Part shown: one piece after another, positions 21,740-34,065 of the stretch
Position numbering within the stretch: the first letter of the stretch is position 1
Layout: every line of letters begins with the position of its first letter
Assembly: GCA_963675135.1 (NCBI GenBank)
Contig: OY776134.1
Span: 68,929,643-68,993,642, forward strand
Direction of reading: 5' to 3'
DNA: 64,000 bases
Source: Galeopsis tetrahit
Taxonomy: Eukaryota > Streptophyta > Magnoliopsida > Lamiales > Lamiaceae
The notes under the pieces: model-generated
What the model was told of the DNA's origin: nothing
Database searches by the model: none
Seen by the model: the letters and a program-made list of their open reading frames with translations, nothing else
Program-made: the position numbers and the translations under genes

Positions 21740-23588
21740 GCTGTGAAGAAAATACAAATAATGTGGTGATCAGATTTTATTTATATATGCAATTAAGGAA
21801 CGATTTTTATAATGCATTTTCCTTGTTGGAAATTCACACTAATATGAGTTAACATTAACTATCCCCATAAAACTAATGATGGATTGAACTTTAGTTTTTT
21901 ATGTTTTTTTCTTTTTCAATTTTGATATTTATTGTGACCAATTTTAATCCAGTATATTTTTACTTTTATTTTTAATTTTGGTCCTTTTTTGTCAAATTAG
22001 AAAATACTAAAATTAAATTTATACAATAACTTTATACTGGACAAAATGTTTCAATCAAAAACAAGTAAAAAAGATTATGTGTTTATATTTTTCCTTTTTT
22101 CTGAATATTCAGCGAAATAGATATTATTGGGCTTTTAAATTGAACACATGAAAGAGCCCAAGAAAATTTTGGGCCTATGGAAAAAAAATTGTATGAAAAT
22201 ATGTTTCATTTAAAAGGGCTTAACTATTTACACCTCCATTTCGAAGAGATGCACTTCCCCAATCAGTTTATTAATAAAATAATAGAGTAAAAAATTAAAA
22301 ATATCTTTCATTAAAATACATCATACTAGATGCACCCTCTCTACTGAACGCACCCGCTACTGTCATTTCTTTCACCTTCCCCCTAAACCACTACTTGCGG
22401 CCGTCGTCGACACCATTTCCGTCGACTATCAAACTAAAAAAAATCCAGAAATTACAAAATATACTTAAAAAAATCACTTTTTTTTTTATAAATTTTGACC
22501 AATCAGTGTCGACCATATTCACTCTCGTCGACACATCGTTGTCAACCGGGAATGAATATGATCGACAACAATTGGTCGGAAAAAAATAATTTTTTTTTTA
22601 ATTCGACCATATAAACATTACTCAAATATCAAGATTAAGATTCGTCCCATTTATGAGACCCTCTTTCATAAAACTTTTTCAAATTAGAATAGTGATAATT
22701 ACTTTTATCAATAAAAAATGGTATTTAGAACATCTAAAAAATTAAAGACATCTTTTAAAAATTGCAAGTAGACCTTCTTTGTCAGAAATGAAGGCAATTA
22801 ACTGTCCTAAATATAAATAAATTCAATGAGAAAAAAGAAAGGGAAAAGAAAAGTAAGTGGATTGTAAAACATTTTATAATTGGACAGCTAGTACATGTAA
22901 AAGCAACTTTCAGGTATTATTGAGACTCTTTATTCCAATTTTCGTGTTTAATTTTTAAGACGTGTTGCTCTCAATATATTAATGTTATAAACTCATATTA
23001 GTGCAAGTTTCCAACAAGAAAAATGCATTATATATTTATATATAAAAATTGCTCTTATATATGTAAAAATCTTCAGAATAAAACTCACCACATGCACTTT
23101 ATTTCGTTAATGAAGGGACGTGTGGGGTACATTTTTTTAAAAAAAATTTATATATATTATATGAAAATGGCATATGGATAGTTAGTTAATACTAATAATA
23201 AATTACATAAATGTGTAGTTTAAGTGTGTAATATTCTAAAATCTCCTACTTTTCCAACAATCAATCAATCTTCCACTAAAAATTTCTAACGTGGAAAAAG
23301 TGAAGTTGTTGGCTTCACATTTTCAGCAAACATTTTTTATTTGAAAAAAGATTAGTCTTCGAAATTGATCATAAATTCTAGAGTGTAAATTTAGATTATT
23401 TTGTGTTTTCTATACAAAAATTAATTACGGGACATAAAATATAATCATAAAAGTTAATTTGTTGTTAAATTTAAAAAAGGACGTGTATATTTTTTTGAAA
23501 TATAGTAAGCCTAAAAAGAGGCAATACAGGTAGAGAGGAGCTGCAAAGAAATTAAGATATATATTAGAGAATTAAGTAGAAGGTGACG
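21740..23588. other. Intergenic, shared 3' flanks and duplicated blocks
   Basis: The stretch 21770-22150 is homologous to the flanks of the other cystatin copies; 21895-22040 matches 32683-32829. The motif 'gggcttttaaattgaacacatg.aagagccca' at 22130 recurs at 34710. No gene is seen. The short open frame at 22395-22589 is not supported by composition or motif. Confidence 0.6.
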
Positions 23589-24029
23589 TAATAATATGGG
23601 GTCTTCTAAGGATAGTTCAGTGTCGCCCAAATTATCAACAGCCCAAATTATCAACAGTTCATTAATCTGAGCCATCAGATCTGAAATCTAATGACTTATA
23701 TTTGATGACCTGCTACCTGTTGCACTTGGCGTCGCAGAATTCATCGTCTTGCATTGCACTTATTATCATTTTTTGTCGCCCTATCGCACTTTTAAATTAA
23801 TTTTAATAATTTTAAATACATAATTATAAAATTACAAATTTATCCTCACATAATTAATAAAAAAATTAATAATAATATATAATCTTTATTTTAATTCTTA
23901 TATCATTAATCGTTCCAAAATTATATTTTTGAGTTTTAAAAAATAATAATCTAATTTTAAATTTATTATATATATTTAAGGTGATACTTGACCGATACAC
24001 ACCAATTTTAATTATTTATTTATATTTTA

Positions 24030-24340
24030 TTTGCACCCGAACATTTAATGAGTTCACTCAAAAATTATTTTTTATTACGGTTATACGCACCCACTCATTT
24101 TATGATTTCACTTCCGAATAATTTATTTTTATCGCGGTTATCTGCACCCGCTCATTTTACGAGTTCATTCCCAAATTATTTTTTTACCACAGTTATTTGC
24201 ACCCACTCATTTTATGAGTTCAACCCGAATAATTTTTTATCGCTGATATCTGCACTTGCTCATTTTACGAGTTCACCCCCAAATTATTTTTTTACCACAG
24301 TTATCTACCCCCCATTTTATGAGTTCACCCCAAAAAAAAA
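24030..24340. repeat. Satellite units of MULE-B, forward arm
   Basis: About four to five units of the same ~70-bp repeat as in MULE-A ('ctgcacccgctcattttacgagttca'). Confidence 0.8.
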
Positions 24341-24476
24341 TTTAAAAAATAATTACATTTAAAAGACTATATTATCCTTTTATTAATTTACACAAAATAT
24401 AATAAAACCAACCTTAATTTGTATATTTACAATCGGCATTCGAGTCATTGTCGAGTTACCGTCGATTCACCACCAA

Positions 24477-24910
24477 ATAGACATGTTCGTCGGTTGAAAA
24501 CCACCGATTTCGGTTAGAAACCGGCGGTTACGGTTTTCAAAAATGGTGAATCGTAATCGAACCGCGAACCGCCGGTTTGGCGGTTTTAATTTTTAAATAT
24601 TATCTCCGTTTTCGCTCGTTTTCACTCCGTTTTTGTTCGTTTTAACTCATTTTTTAGAAAATACATTACTAGAATTGAATAAAAATTATATAACTTAAAT
24701 TTATACATTAAAATAGAAGAATTGTTTATTATTATTTTTTTTTATAAAAACCGCCAAACTGCCGGTTAACCGTCAAAACCGACGGTTTGCGGTTTGTCAA
24801 AATGTCAAACCGTAACCGAACTGCCATTTTTCGGTTACAGTTCGGTTTGCAAACCGTAACCGGCGGTTTGGCCGGTTGGCCGATTTGGCGGTTCGATTTT
24901 GCGCATGTCT
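24477..24910. mobile_element. hAT-type MITE nested in MULE-B
   Basis: 434 bp, rich in 'aaccgccggtttggcggtt' motifs. Ends read (AT)AGACATG and, in complement, AGACATGC. Flanked by the 8-bp repeat ACCACCAA (24469-24476, 24911-24918), the hAT signature. MULE-A has the uninterrupted version at about 16270. Confidence 0.85.
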
Positions 24911-25749
24911 ACCACCAAGTCATCCATATTTTTAGAAAAAAAAAAACTATCGAAATTATATACAAATCTCGATTTGTTTTCTTTTTTATTTTTCTTCCAT
25001 TCTCCTCGATCTTTTTCTTTCTTCCCATTTTAAGTTTTTATTCCAAATTTCTAATTTCTTCGTTTTTTTTTTTATTTTACATTTTTTTAAATTTTTCTGC
25101 CTTTATATTCCATTTTTATGTGTATTTATTTTTATTTTAATACAAAATAATATTATATGTATAATTTTATTATAGTCGGTAACACAATAAAGAATAACTA
25201 CCATTAACAATAATTAGTAATATCTTATTTCATAACAAATAATTTTAAACATTAAATTATATTCAATAATACAAAAAATAATTATCAGTAATACCACGAA
25301 TAATAATCAATAATAACATGCATATTAGTTAGTAATATTTTATACAATAAAAAATAATTTCACACATCTAATTGTATTCAATAATACCAAAAACAATGGA
25401 AAAAAAAGGTAAATAAAGGCAGGAAAAAAAAAGTAAAAGGAAAAAAACGAAGAAATTGAAAATTTGAAAAAAAAAACTGAAAATGAGAGAAAAAGAGAAA
25501 TGGGAAGAAAAATTAAAAAGAAAAAAAAATCAAGATTTGTGGCTAATTTCGATAGTTTTTTTTTTTTTAAATTATGTTTTACTATTTTTTTCTAAAAATA
25601 TGGGTGACTTGATGGTGAATCGACGGTAACTCGGTAATGACTCGACTTCAGATTGTAAATATACAAATTAAGGTTGATTTTATTATATTTTGTGTAAATT
25701 AATGAAAGGATAATATAGTTTTTTAAATGTAATTATTTTTTTAAAATAT

Positions 25750-26170
25750 TTTTGGATGAACTCATAAAATGAGGGGTGCAGATTAACGTGGCAAAAAAAT
25801 AATTTAGGAGTGAATTCATAAAATGAGTGGGTGCACACCGTGATAAAAAAATAATTTGGGGGTGAACTCATAAAATGAGCGGGTGCAGATATATGTAGTA
25901 AGAAAAATGATTTTTGGGTGAACTCATTTAATAAAAGGTTAATATAGTCCTTAAAATATAATTATTTTAAAAAAATAAAATCGTTTGGGGTGAACTTATA
26001 AAATGAGCCGGTACAGATAAACGTGGTAAAAAAATAATTTTGGGGTGAATTTATGATTACAGATAACCATAGTTAAAAAATGATTTGGGATTAACTCATA
26101 AAATTAGCGGGTGCAGATAACCGTAGTAAAAAAATAATTTGAAGGTGAACTAATTAAATGAGCAGTAGAT
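25750..26170. repeat. Satellite units of MULE-B, inverted arm
   Basis: About six units of the ~70-bp satellite in reverse orientation ('ggggtgaactcataaaatgagcgggtgcagat'). Confidence 0.8.
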
Positions 26171-26588
26171 AAAATATAAATAAAATAATAATTTAATTCT
26201 GTTAAAAAAAATCTAATATTACGTTCTTTTAATTTAAATATTATTATTATTATTAATTTTAATGAAGGATAAAATAGTAAATAATAAAATAAAATTTAAA
26301 TAATTATTTTAAAATATTAAAAAAAGGCAACAGGTATACAAAGCGATACAATTTAACATCCGAACTATTAATAGTTCAGGCGATACAAAAACTATCCTAA
26401 GAAAATCCCTAATAATATTCCATACAAAAATGAAAACTAAATACTCCGTATAGAATATTTTTAAGATCACGCGGTATTAATATATTCTAGATTTTGAACG
26501 TTTATTATTTTATATATATATATATTATAGATATAAGCTAGGGTTGTTAATTAGCATATATATATATATATATAATTTGCTTTTGATT

Positions 26589-26709
26589 TTTTTTTTTTTT
26601 TTTTGATTACAAGTTAAATACCCATCCATTTTTCCCTCCCCATGACTCGAACCCAGACCTAAGGCCTAGGTAGTGGTGCTCTAACCACTTGAGCTATCCC
26701 ACTTTGTCA
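26589..26709 (-). mobile_element. tRNA-derived SINE, copy 2
   Basis: Same family and orientation as 20294-20411, with the A box GGATAGCTCAAGTGGTTAGAGC, B-box GTTCGAGTC and a long poly-A. Flanked by the perfect 13-bp repeat TTTGCTTTTGATT (26576-26588, 26710-26722). Confidence 0.92.
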
Positions 26710-26722
26710 TTTGCTTTTGATT

Positions 26723-29687
26723 CTAATTACGAGCAACTAGAGATATCTATTTTGAGTCCTTTTATCTTAAAATAATTATTTTTGAACGTTTATTAATATA
26801 TATATACTAGATATAATTAGCTAGGGTTGTTAATTAGCATATATATAATTTGATTTTGATTCTAATTACGAGCAACTAGATATATCTATTTTGAGACCGT
26901 TTATCTTGAAATAATTATTACTGCAATGTATATGTATGAAAATTAAAAAATAGGCAATTGCTTATGTGTACCAGTTACATGTATCTGACTTTTTTTTAAT
27001 AAATTCACACTCCCTTTTTTTAGGCACTCTTTAGGCACTTATGTGTACATGTAACTAAATGCAATTTTTTACATGAGTTATTAGTTATTTACCTTCTTTT
27101 TTATTAATTTCACCCCCAAATTTTTTAAAAGAAAAATACATGTAAAATACTATATTACCATTTTATCAATTAAATTAAAATACAACTCATTAAAATTATA
27201 ATTATACACCGACTATCGATTCACCAATGAATCACCACGAAGTCAAATATTATTCTATTTTTTTAACTTTTAAAAAATAAATATAAAAACATAACGAATA
27301 TTAAAAAAATATGAAACTCAAAAATAAAATTATGAAATAAAATTTTCAGTTTTTTTTTTCAAAAAATGTCCAAAATTTAGGAAAAAAATACAAAAAAAAC
27401 TAAACTAAAAAAATTCAATTTTTTTCTAATTTGGGTATAAATGTATGAATATGACATGCTCACTTTCTAGTTTAAGGTTGTATATTATTTTTTAAAACTA
27501 ATTAATAATATAATCTAATTGAAAAATAAAATTTATATTTAGAAACTTAAATGAGTTGAGAATTGGGGAAGAAACCAGCATAATATTGCATCAGCTTTAT
27601 TATTTTTTTTGGGGTCATCGTCATGTTGATGCATTCATATGTTTATTGAGTGTGATCGTATCTATTAATTGAATTGTGTGTTCAGTGTAATTCATTCTCA
27701 CTTTTGTTCTTCTTACTAGTTAGTTAATATCATTTTGATGTATTAATTTGCATGGTATGCATGGAATTATAAATGTGTTATGTATTTTTTGTTAAATATA
27801 AATATTAGTTTAAATACGATATAGTATTAGTACGCCTATGGTATAGTACTAGTTAATATATTGTATAGTACTAGAGATTAATGTGGGTATAAAAATATTA
27901 CGGAGTATTTAATATATGAACTAATACTATACAATATTTGAATTTATACTATACTATATTTGAACTAGTACCATAGAGTATGTGAACTAATACTATACAA
28001 TATTTGAACTAATACTATACTATATTTGAACTATTACCATAAAGTATGTGACTCGAAACTCGAAAAAATTAAAACATGTACCAATATAAACTAATATTAT
28101 ACTGTATATGAACTAATATGTACAGTACTGCATATTAACTAATAATATATCATAATACTTATCAACGGTTATCATAACACTTATAAACTAAAAATTATAT
28201 TCATAAAAAATTAAAATAAAGTGATTAAAAAATGAAAGTTCAAATGAAAAAAATAATTAAACAATGTAAAACGAAGTGAAATTTGTAAAGAATAAAGTAA
28301 AATTTTAAAAGGATAAGGTGAAAATTATACACCAATTAATTAAAGTTAAATAGTACCAATAAAATTGAACACTTATATTTATTTAAAAAAAAATAAAAAA
28401 TTGAACACTTGCCTAAGAAAGGTGAGAGTTTTATTTTTTTTAAAAATTATTATTATACTATTTAATACTTAAAAAAATATTAATATTATTTTTAAAATTT
28501 TCTTATTAGACTTTAAAATTTTAGAATAATTATTTATAACATAAAAAGAAAGTACGTTAAAAAAATTATCATTTGAAACACAAATGATAAGCAGAAAGAA
28601 AAATAAATTTAAAAAATAATATTAAAAAGATAAATATAAATATCAACTGAGTAAAATAAAAAAATAAAATTTTAAAAAATTAATGGAGTATTATTTTTTA
28701 ATGATAAAATTAAAAAAAATTAATTGAAGTAAAATAAAGGCCCATGCAAAAATGTATGTTTTAAATTGATATAGTAAATGGGTCATGTGTTATTTGTAAT
28801 GGGTTATTGGATTGGATATAGTAGTTACATATATTGGGATTGGATATACAAGAATGTAACTCTAAAAAATATAATAAAATAAGTAAATGTATTAATTGAG
28901 ATTTTTTTTTTAATAAAATGTGAAATAGGTAGTTTAAAAAAAAGAAGAATGACAATTTTTTATTGAGAAGAAAAAACTAGTCTAATTAAACAATAATTCA
29001 CTTTCAATATTGCTTCATTAAAGTTTCAATACACTGCTTAAAATCTGCCATTTTAAATATTGAGAACTCAAACCACACAAAGGTTGTGAAACTAACATTA
29101 ATTTTATTTATTTTTTAATTTATGTTCTAAGGGTCTAACGTATAATATATCCAATTCGATCAATTTGTAATACTCTAATATTTAGTTTTATTGATTTGTT
29201 TGACTTTTTTTTTTTCCCCTCAATTTAGGGGAATTAATTAACGTCTAATTAATTACTATATATTTTAAATTACATCTCAAATTGTCAAAATACACATGAA
29301 ACAACATTGTTTATTGGATGCCTTACATGGACCAAAACGATGTCGTTTCGTGTGCTAAATTAAGTAACAACGTTGCTTTGTGATTAAAAAATGTATAAAG
29401 TTATTGGACAAATTTGATTTTAATTAATATTATCTAATTTGATAAATATATACACTAGATTAAAAAAATATTTACACAATAAATATCAAAATTTAACAAA
29501 TGCACCATTAGTTTTATGGCGATAGTTAATGTTAAAAACTCATATTAGTAAAATGCATTATATTTAAAAATTGCTCCTTAATTGCATATGTAAAAATCTT
29601 CCGAATAAAACTCACCACATGCCTGGTTTTTATTTTTATTACCTCCCCAACCTAATAAGACAAATTAAGAATAATTATATATACCCT
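26723..29687. other. AT-rich intergenic region
   Basis: No gene is supported. 27120-27420 has weak similarity to the MULE interior ('caccaatgaatcaccacgaagtca'). A 66-bp tandem repeat lies at 27911-28050. 29085-29170 repeats sequence near 2030-2110. 29520-29620 repeats the flank seen at 23000-23100 and 36040-36110. Confidence 0.6.
27911..28050. repeat. 66-bp tandem repeat, about two units
   Basis: The unit 'tgaactaatactatacaatatttgaa...accatagagtatg' starts at 27917 and again at 27983. Confidence 0.75.
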
Positions 29688-30065
29688 TTGTTTCCGGTCT
29701 TATTAAAAGAAATAACTTTAATTACGTTCTCAAACCAAAGTGTGGATAATACAATTGCATGATATTTTCTTCGAGGGGCCGTGATGTTGTCTTTTTCACG
29801 AGCAGACCGCAAGCTGATTTATGCTAACCACATCACATGCCATGCATTTCACATTTTTTTGTTTTCCGCTAATTAATTGAGAAAGTTGTAAGCGTTTACC
29901 ATAGGGTGCTTGCTTATACGTGACACGCTCTGCAATCTTCATCACCCAAAAGGAATCGACGTCAACCCGCTTCCAACCTCCGAGCAAAGTTGGTATTGCT
30001 TCTGCGTTAAATGAAATAAACACAACGAATATGAATACAAGTGAATGAAATTTGTATATATTCAT
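29688..30065 (-). pseudogene. Cystatin-like pseudogene, copy B
   Basis: Starts MNIYKFHSLVFIFVVFISFN, a signal peptide closely matching the gene at 21302, then 'LLGGWKRVDVDSFW' and 'KNVKCMACDVVS'. Relative to 21302, about 55 bp covering the 'DTQYDLEISAHELD' part is missing. A stop then follows (VCS*) and the remaining C-terminal homology ('YHAIVLSTLWFENVIKVISFN') is in another frame. It lies head-to-head with copy C at 30906, with a MITE between them. Non-functional as an intact cystatin-like protein. Confidence 0.75.
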
Positions 30066-30405
30066 GTTAACTGTCTTATGAAAAATGTTGATCTTTCGAA
30101 TATATTTATATATGTAAGTAGAAAATTAAATTAATTTAAAAACTATCTACTAAGGAAATTAAATTAATGAATGGTAATCTGCTGCTACAATAATTAACTT
30201 TGTATTTTTTTCTTTCTCACACGAGATCAATACCAATTTATTTAGATTCAATCTTTAATCATGAGGTAGATTTATTTTTTTGCAAGTGTAATAAATTAAG
30301 TATTCTTAGTGGCATAGAATTGTATTACCCATTAACTTCTTCGAAAGAATTAAAAGTTTAAATACAAACGAATAAGTTAATTTATCTTGTTAAATAATAT
30401 TTATA

Positions 30406-30676
30406 GGTAAAGTCTACTATGCACTCGAGTGCATGTTGTGCACCCTAGTCTATGTGCACTTTTCAGTAGCATGTTGTGCACCCTAGTCTATGTGCACTTT
30501 TCAGTTTACTGACTTACACTTTTTGATAAATGGTGTTGCACTTTTCAATTATTACTTATACAGTTTAATAATTGAAAAGTGCAACACCATTTACCAAAAA
30601 GTGTAAATCAGTAACTGAAAAGTGCAACATGTACTAGGGTGCACACCATGCACTCGAGTTCATAGCAGACCAACTC
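30406..30676. mobile_element. Foldback MITE with 9-bp target duplication, copy 2
   Basis: Same family as 2279-2510. Flanked by the perfect 9-bp repeat ATATTTATA (30397-30405, 30677-30685). It contains an internal tandem duplication of about 40 bp ('gcatgttgtgcaccctagtctatgtgcacttttcag') that copy 1 lacks. Confidence 0.88.
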
Positions 30677-30905
30677 ATATTTATATATATATATAATTAA
30701 AGATTGAATCAAACTTAATTGGTATTGATCTTGTGCGAGAAAAAAAATTCAAACTAGATTTACCTCGTTGACTAAATATTTTTATCAAAATTAAATGGTA
30801 TTGTTAGAAAAAAATGCAAACTTAAATCTAGTAGATAATCATCTAAATAATTATACTTGTATAAATAGAATTGAATGACCAATATTTTGTTTAATCGAGA
30901 TAAAA

Positions 30906-31289
30906 ATGAATCATTCACTTTTACATGTATTCTTTATAATGATAGTAATTGTGTATCATACCAATATCATATCGGCTACTGGAGGAGCTTCTACATTGGA
31001 TTATAAAGTACCTCAGTCGAAGGTTCGTAACAACGATAAATCTGATAAGGTATTTATCGCGAGATTCGCGCTGGTGCAAAACTACAAGAATACTAAACAA
31101 ATCTTAAGATTTGTTGGAGTGATTAGTTTTAACTATGGAATCGACAAACACATGAATGTGGTGATATCTGCCTATGACAATGACACCGCCCTTCCAAAAA
31201 ATTATTGTGCAATTGTTTCAGAATCGACTAGAAACCTCAACCCCATAATATTTAGATTGATTTCTTTCAACCAAATTAAGGGGAGATAA
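30906..31289 (+). CDS. Diverged secreted cystatin-like protein, copy C
   Basis: 127 residues, single exon. N-terminal signal peptide (about residues 1-24, 'LHVFFIMIVIVYHT'), then 'TGGAS' with the family Gly pair. 'KVFIARFALVQNYKN' and 'LRFVGVISF' follow in the helix/strand positions, then 'MNVVISAYD' and the end 'FRLISFNQIKG', which matches 'FKVISFKRIRA' of the gene at 21302. No QxVxG loop is visible and there is no Trp at the second loop. A TATA box (TATAAATA, about 30860) lies 40 bp upstream, as in the 21302 gene. Membership in the cystatin fold is inferred from the shared layout and flanks. Open frame is intact. Confidence 0.6.
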   Translation: MNHSLLHVFFIMIVIVYHTNIISATGGASTLDYKVPQSKVRNNDKSDKVFIARFALVQNYKNTKQILRFVGVISFNYGIDKHMNVVISAYDNDTALPKNYCAIVSESTRNLNPIIFRLISFNQIKGR

Positions 31290-31799
31290 AAAAAAATTAG
31301 CTAGCCATCAATATATATACTTATATGTAATTTGGAATTTTATTTATGAAACAGTTCATTTATAAGTAACACAAATGTATTATGTTAGTAACTTAGTTGG
31401 TTACCTCCAATTTAGTGCGACATGTGATACAAAACAATATTGTTTTGTATTGTTTTTTTTTTTACTTCCAAACTAATTAAGATAGAGCAATTTGAAAATA
31501 ATAGGTACTAAATTGATAGTTAATTTGTTTATTTAACATTTTGGGTTAAGGCACAAAATTATGAGGAACAAAAAGATTTTTTTTATCTAATCATTTATGT
31601 CATATATATGTTATTTGTAATTTATGATAAAAAAAAAATGAGATTAAAAAATTGTGCTTCACACTTGATCAATATTATGTCCCATTTGACAAAATCTCGT
31701 TATACATGATAAAACATGATAAAATCAAATTGGTATATTAAAAGTTGCTTTTATAAAATGTTTAAAACTTTATAGTATGAATTACACTTTATAGTGAAA

Positions 31800-32250
31800 A
31801 AGAGCAAGTGGTCGCAAGCGCTAAATACGATTTGGTGAAATCAACCTGTGATAATGACACCGTCCATCCAAAAATCTATCGTGCAATTGTTTTGTATCAT
31901 TTTTGGTGAAATCAGTCGAGGTATGTTTGTTTTGGGATTATGTAGGATGGGAAAAATCCTGAATGGGGAAATCCTGATGAATAGTAATTGTGTGTGTTTG
32001 TTTTGAGATTAGTATAAGTATTTTTAGGGATGAGTGTAGTTGGATGGGAAATCCGGATGTGAAATCCCGAAGTAGAACAAGGATTACGTCCCACGTCCGG
32101 ACGGGTGAGTCCCAAAACAAACATGCCCTCAGTGATAATGACACCGTCTATTCAAAAATCTACCGTGCAATTGTTTTGGATCATTCTTGGCTCAAGTCTA
32201 TGCTTAGTCTTATTTCTTTCAAACAAATTAAGGCTGATAAAAATAATATT
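31800..32250 (+). pseudogene. Partial copy of the copy-C cystatin-like gene, split by a MITE
   Basis: Only the C-terminal half is present: 'CDNDTVHPKIYRAIVLYHFW' type sequence at 31840-31907. The stretch 31849-31907 is repeated at 32133-32191, followed by 'LKSMLSLISFKQIKAD' and a 3' flank matching 31292-31460. The 209-bp MITE at 31920-32128 lies between the two repeats. No N-terminal half or start is seen. Confidence 0.65.
31920..32128. mobile_element. Tourist-like (PIF/Harbinger) MITE
   Basis: Ends GGTATGTTTGTTTTGGGA and, in complement, GGGCATGTTTGTTTTGGGA. The interior is 'gggaaatcc.gatg'-rich and self-complementary. The expected 3-bp TNA duplication is not clean (CGA / TCA), so class assignment rests on the terminal sequence. 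Confidence 0.65.
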
Positions 32251-33319
32251 ACCCATCAATATATATACTTATATGTTATTTGGAATTTTATTTATGAATC
32301 AATTTTTTAGTTAACAGAAATGCATTCCGTCAGCAATTAGGTTGGTTACCTCTAATTTAGTGTCACGTGATACAAAACAACGTTATTTTGCAATAAATAT
32401 TTTTTAGGATTTATAATTAATGTAAAAATTATTTGAAATTCATGTATTTATTTTACTTAATTTTATAGAATTTTATTGCATTATTTATATAAAATTAATT
32501 AATTATGCTTGAAGTGAGAAAAATGGGTGTTTTGTTACTTTAGAAAAAATAAAAAACTTTTAGTGCAAAACTAGTGCAGTCAATTGAAAGAATAAATAAC
32601 ACTCTAGAAAAATGAGTAAGAAAAAAAAAACATAAGGGAGCCTAATATTTGAGGCCCGTTTCCGCGGCCCAAAATGAATAAGCAGCAGCTCATATGTTTT
32701 TTCTTTTTCAATTTTGATATTTTTTGTGACCAATATTAATCCAGTATATTTTTACTTTTATTTTTAATTTTGATCCTTTTTTTATCGTATTAGGAAATAC
32801 TAAAATTAAATTTATCCAATAATTTTATACTCTCTCCGTCCATAAAAAAATGTGTAAATTTTTTTTTTTTTAGGTTCATAAACAATTTGTTTATTCTATT
32901 TAAATAGTTGACTTTTAAATGTTTTTTCTATTTTATTAACAAAATTATTTTTTATAATTAAATATAATTTTTTTAAAAATATGTATAAAAATAAGTGAGT
33001 ACACTTTTAGTGGATAGGGAAAGTACCATTTTCAAAATGGTTCCACGTTTTTTTAAACTTTCAATTGCGTCCTAACTCGTCGAAAACACACGAATTAGAC
33101 ATCCGAATAAATAATTATTAACAGAATCAAAAATATTATTCAGTATATACTTGTCAAATGAACTCTCAAACTGAATTATTTTATGTTTAAGCTAATTAAT
33201 TCATATCATTTTGATTGGAGCTCGATCATATGAGTATTATACGTATATTGAAACTGTAGAGAAAAACTATTTTTTACTAAATAGTAATTAATATAATATA
33301 TGATGGATAGAGTTGTAAC
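32251..33319. other. Intergenic with duplicated flank and Stowaway MITE
   Basis: 32683-32829 is a copy of 21895-22040. A Stowaway-like element follows at 32830. No gene is seen. Confidence 0.6.
32830..33023. mobile_element. Stowaway-like MITE (degenerate)
   Basis: CTCTCTCCGTCCATAAAAAA at the left, GGATAGGGAAAG at the right, flanked by TA. About 194 bp. Confidence 0.65.
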
Positions 33320-33612
33320 TCGTAGCTGGTCATGTCTGCAAACATGTTCAACGTCAACTTATAAGATTTGTTCGGCAACTTATTGAAAGTGTTGACAAGA
33401 TGAGCACTCTCCTTAAAAGCCGTTTATAATGTCCCTCCTTCTGGCTCCTCGAAATGTAGTGGGCGTTCTGCCACCTCTAGTAGAGTTTCCACACCTTAGC
33501 CTCACTAGCTAACTCTCGTAGACTCCTTGAAATTGAAACTTTTTGCCCCTTCGTCCAGACGACCCATCATCATAAGCACCATTATCATCATGATCACACC
33601 CGCCTTCTCCAT
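33320..33612 (-). pseudogene. Broken prodomain of a papain-like cysteine protease (CEP/vignain type)
   Basis: Read on the minus strand from an ATG at 33612: a hydrophobic Met-rich leader, then 'AKSFNFKES', the usual start of KDEL-type cysteine proteases. After a frameshift comes 'SEAKVWKLY' + stop + 'RWQNAHYISRSQKEGHYKR'. After a second frameshift comes 'KESAHLVNTFNKLPNKSYKL' and then 'TLNMFADMTSYEL'. These are the ERFNIN-helix and 'NxFADMT' parts of the I29 inhibitor prodomain in the right order. At least one in-frame stop (at the family Glu of 'LYERW') and two frameshifts are present. The catalytic domain is absent. It was not in any long open frame; I found it by reading frames together. 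Confidence 0.8.
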
Positions 33613-33684
33613 TTTTTAAGGAATTTTATTAATATTGATGTATATGTGTAATTGGCCAGTACGTATGTGTGTTGTCACTAGGGG

Positions 33685-34030
33685 CGTACATCGGTTGGTT
33701 TGGTCACTGATCACTGAATTATTCGAACCAAATCAAAATCGAAATTTCAATATAATTAACGAAATCGAACCGAACATACTTAAAATTGAATTTAACCGAA
33801 TTGAATTATTCAGTTCGATTTCAGCTAAAACCAAAAAATCGAATTAAGAACCAAAATTCTAAATAAAGAAAAAAAAAAAAAAAAACATTAACCATGGAAT
33901 CAAAAAATTAAAATACGTCTAGAAATCTATGGTTTTATGTTTATATAGGGTGCCTAATTCGATCGGTTTTCGATTAGTCGATTTTATTACGGAAATAACT
34001 AAAATCGAACCAAAAATCGAGATTTTCAAA
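33685..34030. mobile_element. Partial hAT-like MITE
   Basis: Starts 'TAGGGGCGTACATCGGTTGG' and is dominated by 'aaatcgaaccgaa' and 'cggttttcgattag' motifs, as in hAT MITEs. A matching right terminus and 8-bp duplication were not found, so it is truncated or decayed. Confidence 0.5.
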
Positions 34031-34065
34031 CTCCTTGATCGTCAGATCCTTCAATAATATTTTTG

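Larger units (their letters stand above)
23598..26409. mobile_element. Mutator-like non-autonomous element MULE-B
   Basis: Flanked by the perfect 9-bp repeat TAATAATAT (23589-23597, 26410-26418). The left end reads GGGGTCTTCTAAGGATAG; the right end complement reads GGGATTTTCTTAGGATAG, the same family as MULE-A. The 2.8-kb interior is largely two inverted arms: the satellite runs forward at 24030-24340 and backward at 25750-26170, and the T-rich stretch near 24950-25080 is mirrored at 25400-25560. No transposase. A hAT-type MITE is nested at 24477-24910. Confidence 0.9.

Noticed and set aside
24787..25140. 117-residue Phe-rich open frame
   Set aside because: Runs across the hAT MITE end into T-rich MULE sequence; low complexity.
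32830..33023. Shared empty site for the Stowaway at 22040
   Set aside because: The paralogous sequence at 22040 matches only up to the insertion; the right flank does not, so an empty-site claim is not supported.
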